A stretch of 5,420 nucleotides of DNA from Lachnospiraceae bacterium (GTDB taxonomy: Bacteria; Bacillota; Clostridia; Lachnospirales; Lachnospiraceae): assembly GCA_022790905.1 (NCBI GenBank), contig JAAVYC010000116.1, forward strand, positions 1 to 5,420, in the 5' to 3' direction. The position numbers and the translations under genes were made by a program. Below the pieces are notes generated by a model. The model saw nothing but the letters and a program-made list of their open reading frames with translations. It was not told where the DNA came from and did no database searches. Numbering within the stretch: the stretch's first letter is position 1; every line of letters begins with the position of its first letter. Positions 1 through 4,834 of this stretch are shown piece by piece.

Positions 1-140
1 CTCACACCTCCCAATCTCGTGGTAAAACAATGTTTTATCCAGGGAATTTTCTCTAACATATGATATTTCAACAGTGGAATACACTCACTTGTATCTAAAA
101 ACAAGATCTCTTTTTCATTTTTTTTCACAAAATCTTCCAT
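1..140 (-). CDS. pgeF: Peptidoglycan editing factor PgeF (YfiH/YlmD laccase-domain family), N-terminal fragment
   Basis: Reading the minus strand from the ATG at 140 gives 46 codons that run off the window at base 1, so only the N-terminus is visible. The last residues read H-C-F-T-T-R-L-G-G-V (37-46), which matches the conserved N-terminal FTTRxGGVS signature of the YfiH/YlmD family, once called polyphenol oxidase or laccase-domain proteins. Family members are reported to cleave wrongly incorporated amino acids from UDP-MurNAc precursors and so guard peptidoglycan composition. The metal-binding His/Cys residues of the family lie further on and cannot be checked here. The start lies 9 nt after the yraN stop. 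A GGGTGA-type ribosome site overlaps that stop codon about 10 nt upstream of the ATG, and a second purine patch (AAGGG) sits very close to it. Family assignment rests on one motif plus position in the operon. Confidence 0.8.
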   Translation of the reverse strand, partial: MEDFVKKNEKEILFLDTSECIPLLKYHMLEKIPWIKHCFTTRLGGV

Positions 141-149
141 CTTCCCTTT

Positions 150-503
150 TCACCCTATATACATAAAAGCATTTTGAATCATACTAATATACTCGTCTAA
201 TATAGCGACCACGTCAAACCGACAGGACACATCCAATGTCCCATATTCTCTCATCAGATAATACGCGGCTACTTTAGACAGAATCTTTTGTTTTTTATAT
301 CCGACCGCTTGCGCCGGATCTCCAACGCCGCAATCTTTTCGATATTTTACTTCCACAAAGACGAGCGATTCCCCCTCTTTTGCTACAATATCAATCTCAC
401 CGATGGGACACCTATAATTCATCGTGATAATCTCATACCCCTGTCCTGTCAGATATTTCGCTGCCTTTTTTTCATAACACGTACCCGTTGCTCTTCTATT
501 CAT
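150..503 (-). CDS. yraN: YraN family protein (UPF0102), PD-(D/E)XK nuclease-like fold
   Basis: A 117-residue protein, the usual family length. Motifs run in the expected order: a start-proximal G-x-x-x-E helix (G7, E11), A-A-x-Y-L (14-18), N-Y-R (29-31), G-E-I-D (35-38), F-V-E-V-K (49-53) followed by Y-R, and R-F-D-V-V (95-99). E11, D38, E51 and K53 form a PD-(D/E)XK-like constellation. The family is classed as a predicted Holliday-junction-resolvase-like or endonuclease-like protein, but its biochemical role is not firmly established. The chosen start is the ATG at 503, because a 142-residue reading from 578 would run 25 codons back into the upstream gene and adds a Trp-rich segment unlike the family. 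The ATG follows the upstream TGA by a single base and has no strong Shine-Dalgarno sequence, which suggests translational coupling. It sits between the FlhB-C-like gene and pgeF. Confidence 0.9.
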   Translation of the reverse strand: MNRRATGTCYEKKAAKYLTGQGYEIITMNYRCPIGEIDIVAKEGESLVFVEVKYRKDCGVGDPAQAVGYKKQKILSKVAAYYLMREYGTLDVSCRFDVVAILDEYISMIQNAFMYIG

Positions 504-504
504 C

Positions 505-804
505 TCACAACTTATCCATTTTTGACTTGAGTCGATCCATCTTATCCACAAATACCAAAATCTCCGCCACAACCTCATACAATTCCGGCGGAATCATATC
601 TCCAATCTCTAACTTAGACAACGTATCTGCAAGTTTGCTGTCTTTGTAAAACGGAACATCTTCTTTTTTCGCCTGCTCTATGATTTTTTCTGCAATCAAA
701 CCTTTTCCCGTCGCGAGAATCTTTGGCGCTTCCTCTCCCGGTTCATAGGCAATGGCTACCGCTGTCTTTACTTTTTCTTTCTCCTTTTCTCTTTCCTTCA
801 TCAT
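505..804 (-). CDS. ylqH: FlhB C-terminal-domain-like protein (FlhX/YlqH; EscU/YscU/HrcU family), soluble, no NPTH site
   Basis: A 99-residue protein (98 if translation begins at the second of two consecutive ATGs, at 801). After a charged Lys/Glu-rich head (residues 3-13) it follows the cytoplasmic domain of FlhB/YscU: T-A-V-A-I-A-Y (14-20), E-A-P-K-I-L-A-T-G-K-G (25-35), V-P-F (50-52), L-A-D-T-L (58-62), I-P-P-E-L-Y-E-V-V-A-E-I-L (71-83). In FlhB this domain is the substrate-specificity switch of the flagellar export gate and self-cleaves at N-PTH. Here the aligned positions read E-K-V-K, so the Asn-Pro pair is absent, and there is no membrane domain. The protein resembles the fragment released by that cleavage. 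The ATG overlaps the upstream TGA as ATGA. A GAGGG patch is better spaced for the ATG at 801 than for 804. The pairing with a FliK-like gene supports the call; whether it acts in motility is unknown. Confidence 0.88.
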   Translation of the reverse strand: MMKEREKEKEKVKTAVAIAYEPGEEAPKILATGKGLIAEKIIEQAKKEDVPFYKDSKLADTLSKLEIGDMIPPELYEVVAEILVFVDKMDRLKSKMDKL

Positions 805-2474
805 GCCCTCGCATCAAAAGAGTACCGATAGACTTTTCCGGTATTCGGTAGATCTCTTTTCAAAAAATCATCGACAAAGTCGACTTCTCTCTTCTCATTT
901 CCCACTTCAATCTTACAGTGATATCCCTTTTTTTCCAACTGCTCTGCCAATTCCTCGGCATGCTTTAAAATCAGAGCATAGGAAACATCGTCTTCCATAT
1001 AAAAATTTGTCTTTACTTCCGTCCCTTTCATTTTAACTGAGACGTCCGTGGAACCCAGATGATCCAGATCTAAGTGTAAAAATGCACTCAATTCTCCGTT
1101 GGGATCTCTGATATTCTTTTTATTCGTATAGACAAAAAGCTCACTGTTGACATTTTGTCCATTCATTTTCAGAGGAATCTGAACAAAATTATAGATTTGA
1201 TTGATCTCATTCATAAATTCTATATTGCCGCGAACCGTCGTAACCGCCCGCTGTAATCCACCCTGTTCCATCCCACTCTGCTTTGCGAACTGCTCTAAGC
1301 GGTTCATCTGATCCTGCAGCCTGTCATAGAGCTTTTCCACACTCTTCGCTTCCACCTGTCTGGGATTTAAAGTCCACTGACGTTCCACTGCATCTCTTAA
1401 TAAGGTCTTGTATTCTTTTCCGGAAAAAAGTTTTTCTAAAGCATTCTTTTCAAGAGGCGTTCCATTTTTTAACAACTCCTGTAAATTCTTTAAAAACTCT
1501 TCGGAGGTCAATTTTGTATTCAGCTTTCCGCCGTCGTCCAATAAAATTCCATTCTTCTCAAACCCAAGTCCGGCAAGCTGTTTTTCTAGAGCCGCCAGTC
1601 CTCCCTTTCCCAAAAGATTTGACAATTGACTAGAGGACGACGCATTTTCTTTCACCGCATTTTGGACCTGTTGCGCCGCATCGTCTGTACTTTTTTGACT
1701 CTCCCCTACCCCTTCCGGAGTCGCTGCCTTTGCGATTACTTTTCCATCTTCCGTGACATTCACCGCACTCTCTGTATTAGAAGTATTTGCGGAATCTTGT
1801 AAGAGAATCTCTATGACGCGAGAATGATTTTCTACGATCTGTTGCGCTGTATTTCCCTCTTGTACAAGGCTTCCCGGAATCTGCTCTAAGACTTCTTGCA
1901 ATTCCCCAAAGATTGCGGAGGCATCCGCCTTATAATTGGCAAACTGCTGCAAATTTGCTTCCGTTACTGGTATCCCAAGTTTATTCATCTGAGCCAATGT
2001 GGACGGGTTTGCATCTGGAAACGCCGCAAGCTGTCTCGCCATCTGACTAAGGCTCTGTTTATCGATCGGAAGTTGTTCTTCCATCATGGTTTTTACCATC
2101 TCTAAGTGTTCCCCTGTCACTCCAATTCCAGCCTGCATCAGAGCTTTCATCAAAGTTGGGTTATTTCCGAGTCCTCCTAAATATGGTTTGATCGCAATCT
2201 GTGCCTGCGTATTTGATTTTACCTCAAAAAACATCGACTGATTCAGGGCAAGTTCCATCTGCCCCTCTATTCTCGCCGCAATACTCTCTCCATTTCCCAA
2301 CATCAAAAGCACTTGATTCCCGTTCATCTCTTTGATCGTGCCCTCGAATATATTTCCCGCATTCAAAGAGGAGAGGGAACCTGTCAAGGGTTGTGTTCCG
2401 GTTTTTGCAGTCTGCTCCTGCGCGACAACCGGAATATTCTGATCATATTTTCCCAGCATATTTAAAATCTGCAT
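801..2474 (-). CDS. FliK-like (flagellar hook-length control-like) protein, YlqG-type position
   Basis: A 557-residue, soluble-looking protein with no signal peptide or membrane segment. By eye it contains a beta-rich N-terminal module (about 42-98, with G-N-G-E-S-I-A-A-R-I-E-G), a helical region with three short related motifs (about 116-182), a Ser/Asn/Gln/Ala-rich linker (about 228-288), a helical segment (about 289-430), and a C-terminal module (about 432-525). The last carries L-H-L-D-L-D-H-L-G (466-474) and a helix E-E-L-A-E-Q-L-E-K-K-G-Y, the pattern of the FliK C-terminal domain that contacts FlhB. The chain ends Y-S-F-D-A-R-A. The chosen start is the ATG at 2474, behind an AGGAGG 12 nt upstream. 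The frame stays open back to a TTG at 2573 and an ATG at 2570 overlapping the rnhB stop, but these lack a ribosome site and encode an ordinary-looking basic leader. The gene overlaps the FlhB-C-like gene by 4 nt. FliK function is inferred; a hook-length role is not shown. Confidence 0.78.
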   Translation of the reverse strand: MQILNMLGKYDQNIPVVAQEQTAKTGTQPLTGSLSSLNAGNIFEGTIKEMNGNQVLLMLGNGESIAARIEGQMELALNQSMFFEVKSNTQAQIAIKPYLGGLGNNPTLMKALMQAGIGVTGEHLEMVKTMMEEQLPIDKQSLSQMARQLAAFPDANPSTLAQMNKLGIPVTEANLQQFANYKADASAIFGELQEVLEQIPGSLVQEGNTAQQIVENHSRVIEILLQDSANTSNTESAVNVTEDGKVIAKAATPEGVGESQKSTDDAAQQVQNAVKENASSSSQLSNLLGKGGLAALEKQLAGLGFEKNGILLDDGGKLNTKLTSEEFLKNLQELLKNGTPLEKNALEKLFSGKEYKTLLRDAVERQWTLNPRQVEAKSVEKLYDRLQDQMNRLEQFAKQSGMEQGGLQRAVTTVRGNIEFMNEINQIYNFVQIPLKMNGQNVNSELFVYTNKKNIRDPNGELSAFLHLDLDHLGSTDVSVKMKGTEVKTNFYMEDDVSYALILKHAEELAEQLEKKGYHCKIEVGNEKREVDFVDDFLKRDLPNTGKVYRYSFDARA

Positions 2475-2486
2475 AATAATCCAATC

Positions 2487-2492
2487 CCTCCT
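2487..2492 (-). promoter_or_regulatory. Ribosome binding site of the FliK-like gene
   Basis: A full AGGAGG on the minus strand lies 12 nt upstream of the ATG at 2474. The spacing is slightly long, but no other in-frame start codon (ATG, GTG or TTG) has a comparable site. This site decides the start over the longer open frame reaching 2573. Confidence 0.75.
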
Positions 2493-2511
2493 CTTTTCTC
2501 TATCTCCTGCC

Positions 2512-2538
2512 ATATCGGTGCGCAAAGCGCCGTCTAAA
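2512..2538 (-). promoter_or_regulatory. Weak candidate sigma-D (sigma-28)-type promoter with small hairpin, upstream of the FliK-like gene
   Basis: The only sizeable gap in the operon (2475-2569) contains ACCGATAT on the minus strand (2519 down to 2512). It differs by one base from the -10 element GCCGATAT described for motility sigma factors of the sigma-D class. The -35 counterpart at the preferred 15-nt distance is only TTTA (2538-2535) rather than TAAA, so the match is partial. Between them a GCGC-TTT-GCGC inverted repeat could form a short hairpin, without a T-run, so it is not a terminator. The promoter idea is inference and could be chance. Confidence 0.25.
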
Positions 2539-2569
2539 TCAAATCTTTTGCAGCATAATGACCTGACCA

Positions 2570-3343
2570 TCAATCTTTCAAAATAAAATTCCTGATAAAC
2601 GTCTCTCTGTGTATTGGAGACGGTCCATACTTTTTAATCGCCTCGATATGTCTCTTCGCCCCATAACCTTTATGGGAAGCAAATCCATATTCCGGCATCA
2701 CCTTATCATAATCTACCATCAGCCTATCCCTCGTCACCTTTGCAACGATACTCGCAGCCCCAATGGAAATACTTTTCGCATCTCCTTTTATAATCGGAAC
2801 CTGCGGAATCGTCACTTCGGGAATGGTTACGGCATCGTTTAATAATATATCGGGCAAAACTTCCAGTTTCCTTATAGCTTCCCGCATCGCCTCATAAGTC
2901 GCCTGCAAAATATTAATCTCATCAATTCTCTGCGGCCCTATGATGCCAACGCCGACTGCAATTGCTTTCTCCATAATCTCTTTATAGAGCTCTTCTCTTT
3001 TTTGGGGAGAGAGTTTCTTAGAATCATTGATGTATAACATATCGCATTCCTGCGGCAAAATTACGGCTCCTGCCACGACAGGACCCGCAAGAGGTCCTCT
3101 TCCAGCCTCGTCAATCCCGCAAATGTATCCCCGATCCGCATACTTTTTTTCATAGATTTTCAATCTCTCAATGCGCGCCCGCTCTTCTTCCAGCTTACCA
3201 AGACGTCTCTTTGCCTGTTCCACAAGAAGACGCACACCATTCCTGCTATCCGCTTCGTACCTCTCCACAAAAAGAGGCAGCACGTCTTCCCTTGCTGCCT
3301 TAAGTTCCTCTTTCACCTCTCCAATTGTCTTTTGTCTCTCCAA
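2570..3343 (-). CDS. rnhB: Ribonuclease HII
   Basis: A 257-residue RNase HII, close to the length of the Bacillus enzyme. It cleaves the RNA strand of RNA-DNA hybrids and initiates removal of single ribonucleotides from DNA. After an N-terminal charged, helical extension (about 1-70, as in other Bacillota) comes the catalytic core: G-I-D-E-A-G-R-G-P-L-A-G-P (76-88) with D78, E79 and the G-R-G recognition motif, N-D-S-K-K-L (106-111), N-D-A (169-171) with D170, and I-K-G-D-A-K-S (185-191) with D188. These supply the DEDD metal site. S-H-K-G-Y-G (223-228) follows, and the C-terminus carries the conserved Y-G-P-S-x-x-H-R-x-T-F-type end. The start chosen is TTG at 3343, with a perfect AGGAGG six bases upstream. 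A TTG at 3385 would give 14 more residues but lies inside lepB with no ribosome site. The gene starts 10 nt after the lepB stop, suggesting coupled translation. Confidence 0.96.
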   Translation of the reverse strand: MERQKTIGEVKEELKAAREDVLPLFVERYEADSRNGVRLLVEQAKRRLGKLEEERARIERLKIYEKKYADRGYICGIDEAGRGPLAGPVVAGAVILPQECDMLYINDSKKLSPQKREELYKEIMEKAIAVGVGIIGPQRIDEINILQATYEAMREAIRKLEVLPDILLNDAVTIPEVTIPQVPIIKGDAKSISIGAASIVAKVTRDRLMVDYDKVMPEYGFASHKGYGAKRHIEAIKKYGPSPIHRETFIRNFILKD

Positions 3344-3349
3344 TTCCTG

Positions 3350-3355
3350 CCTCCT
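3350..3355 (-). promoter_or_regulatory. Ribosome binding site of rnhB, overlapping the lepB stop codon
   Basis: AGGAGG on the minus strand starts within the TAG stop of lepB copy 2 (3356-3354) and ends six bases before a TTG at 3343. It makes TTG the most likely rnhB start, because no ATG or GTG in frame has such a site. Confidence 0.85.
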
Positions 3356-3908
3356 ATTGATGCTTAATAAATCCAAAGCTGTCAAATGGATAAATGCGAA
3401 GCCAGGCTCTTCCGATCATATCTTCTCTGTGAATGATCCCTACACTCGGATCTCTGCTGTCGGAACTGTTGTTTCGGTTATCTCCGAGCACAAAATACTC
3501 CCCTTTTCCCAGCTTGATCTCGTCCCTTGCAATCCCCGGATCTTTGATCGTCTCTTTTCCGTAGGATTCCTCTATCAATTCTCCATTGACATAAATATTT
3601 CCCGCATCGTCGATTCTGACTTTTTCCCCCGGCAACCCGATAATACGTTTGATGTAATAGGTCTTATCCTCATACTGATAAGGAAAAATAATAATATCAT
3701 AGCGCTCTGGATCGTGAAACCGATAAGAGATCTTATCGACAATCAAATTATCCCCGTCACTCAACGTATTCTCCATAGAGTGTCCGCTGACTTCTGTTCT
3801 CTGTCCCACAAAACGGATCACTAATAACATCGCCACAATGACAACCGCAAAATAGATAATAAAACTCAAAATTTCTTTTCCAGTACTTCTCTCTTCTTTT
3901 TCTGACAT
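3354..3908 (-). CDS. lepB: Type I signal peptidase (second copy)
   Basis: A 184-residue type I signal peptidase of the short Gram-positive (Sip) kind, which removes signal peptides from exported preproteins on the outer face of the membrane. A polar cytoplasmic head (1-13) is followed by one membrane segment (about 14-34), then box B S-G-H-S-M (41-45) with nucleophile S44, a Y-Y-I-K-R-I-I-G-L-P-G-E block (84-95) with general base K87, and the G-D-N-R-N-N-S-S-D-S-R block (142-152). All catalytic features are intact. The ATG at 3908 is preferred over a TTG at 3914; an AAAGG patch ends 10 nt upstream of the ATG. The gene begins 31 nt after rbgA and ends in a TAG that overlaps the rnhB ribosome site. 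It is a paralogue of the other lepB in this window but clearly diverged outside the catalytic blocks, with a longer loop rich in charged residues around 111-135. Confidence 0.96.
   Translation of the reverse strand: MSEKEERSTGKEILSFIIYFAVVIVAMLLVIRFVGQRTEVSGHSMENTLSDGDNLIVDKISYRFHDPERYDIIIFPYQYEDKTYYIKRIIGLPGEKVRIDDAGNIYVNGELIEESYGKETIKDPGIARDEIKLGKGEYFVLGDNRNNSSDSRDPSVGIIHREDMIGRAWLRIYPFDSFGFIKHQ
3468..3500 (-). repeat. 33-nt near-identical segment shared by the two lepB genes (copy A)
   Basis: This segment matches 4943-4975 in the same orientation at 31 of 33 bases, including 26 consecutive identical bases. It encodes E-Y-F-V-L-G-D-N-R-N-N, a conserved signal peptidase block. Most of the remaining lepB sequence is much more divergent at the DNA level. 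Confidence 0.85.
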
Positions 3909-3939
3909 ATTCAATAAACCTTTCTTTTCTCTATCTATT

Positions 3940-4791
3940 CTATGCCACTGTTACTGGAAATTCAAGAGTAATTTCCCCCAATTTTCCACTACGAAACTCT
4001 TCCATCAAAAGATTTGCCGCTTTTGTGTAATCCAATTCATTTCCCTTCTGAATGCAATTTCTGCGAATTGCAATCTGTCGGATGATCTCCATCACATCTT
4101 GTTCTTCTTCTATCTCATAACGGGCATGTAACACTCCCGGATAATGTTCTTTTAAAATTTTTATCAATTCCAATACCAATTCGTCGATATTTAAAATCTC
4201 GTCCTTGATTGCCCCAATCAATGCAAGCTTTAATCCGACAGACTGATCCTCAAACTTGGGCCATAAGATTCCCGGCGTGTCCAAAAGCTCCACATTTTTA
4301 TTCAGGCGTATCCACTGCTTTCCCTTTGTCACTCCCGGTTTATTTCCCGTCTTCGCACAGGCACGTCCCGCAAACGTATTGATAAATGTTGATTTCCCCA
4401 CATTCGGAATCCCAACCACCATCGCACGGACCGGACGATTTTTTATCCCGCGCTTTCTGTCTCTTTCTGTCTTCTCTTTACAGGCTTTGGCAATCACTGT
4501 TGAGACCGTTTTCATGCAGCCTTTATTTCTCGAATCCAGTTTTACTGCAAAATAGCCTTTGTTCCTAAAAAATTCCATCCATGCTTCACTGGCCTTTTCA
4601 TCGGCAAGATCCGATTTATTCAAAAGGATCAGCCTTGCCTTGTTCTTTCCTAACTCATCAATATCGGGATTTCTGCTGCTTGCAGGAATTCTCGCATCGA
4701 CTAACTCTATCACTAAATCAATTAATTTTATATCTTCTTGCATCTGACGTTTTGCCTTCGTCATATGACCTGGATACCACTGAAATTGCAT
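3940..4791 (-). CDS. rbgA: Ribosome biogenesis GTPase RbgA (YlqF), circularly permuted
   Basis: A 283-residue circularly permuted GTPase that acts late in 50S subunit assembly. The G motifs appear in permuted order: N-K-S-D (58-61, G4), D-S-R (86-88, G5), G-I-P-N-V-G-K-S (127-134, G1 P-loop), the G-V-T-K-G region with T155 (G2), and D-T-P-G (171-174, G3). The N-terminus has W-Y-P-G-H-M with His at position 9, the same position as the histidine implicated in GTP hydrolysis in Bacillus subtilis RbgA. A helical C-terminal domain (about 200-275) matches the family's RNA-contacting ANTAR-like region. The ATG at 4791 has an AGAGGA ribosome site six bases upstream. The gene lies 43 nt after one signal peptidase gene and 31 nt before another. 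Coupling to secretion is probably only operon sharing; in Bacillota the rplS-lepB/ylqF-rnhB neighbourhood is recurrent. Confidence 0.97.
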   Translation of the reverse strand: MQFQWYPGHMTKAKRQMQEDIKLIDLVIELVDARIPASSRNPDIDELGKNKARLILLNKSDLADEKASEAWMEFFRNKGYFAVKLDSRNKGCMKTVSTVIAKACKEKTERDRKRGIKNRPVRAMVVGIPNVGKSTFINTFAGRACAKTGNKPGVTKGKQWIRLNKNVELLDTPGILWPKFEDQSVGLKLALIGAIKDEILNIDELVLELIKILKEHYPGVLHARYEIEEEQDVMEIIRQIAIRRNCIQKGNELDYTKAANLLMEEFRSGKLGEITLEFPVTVA

Positions 4792-4796
4792 ATTTT

Positions 4797-4802
4797 TCCT
4801 CT
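4797..4802 (-). promoter_or_regulatory. Ribosome binding site of rbgA
   Basis: AGAGGA on the minus strand, followed by six bases and the ATG at 4791. It is well placed and supports that start. Confidence 0.8.
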
Positions 4803-4834
4803 ATTCCAACTCAAATACTTTTAAGACCTGAATT

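Noticed and set aside
504..578. A 25-residue N-terminal extension of YraN starting at 578
   Set aside because: It lies entirely within the end of the FlhB-C-like gene, is Trp/Arg-rich and unlike the family. The ATG at 503 gives the normal family length and a 1-nt junction.
752..1036. Plus-strand open frames opposite the FliK-like and FlhB-C-like genes (here and at 1283-1633, 1408-1629 and 1896-2105)
   Set aside because: All are antisense to supported coding sequence, lack ribosome sites that I can see, and have no recognisable motifs.
2516..2532. The GCGC-TTT-GCGC inverted repeat as a Rho-independent terminator after rnhB
   Set aside because: The stem is only four or so base pairs plus a bulged extension, and no T-run follows on the minus strand.
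2475..2573. An alternative start of the FliK-like protein at TTG 2573 or ATG 2570, overlapping the rnhB stop
   Set aside because: There is no ribosome site before them, while an AGGAGG precedes the ATG at 2474. It is kept only as a possibility because the frame is open.
3171..3824. A 217-codon open frame on the plus strand across lepB copy 2 and rnhB
   Set aside because: It lies antisense to two well-supported genes with intact catalytic motifs, spans the junction between them, and its translation shows no recognisable family pattern. It is a shadow frame.
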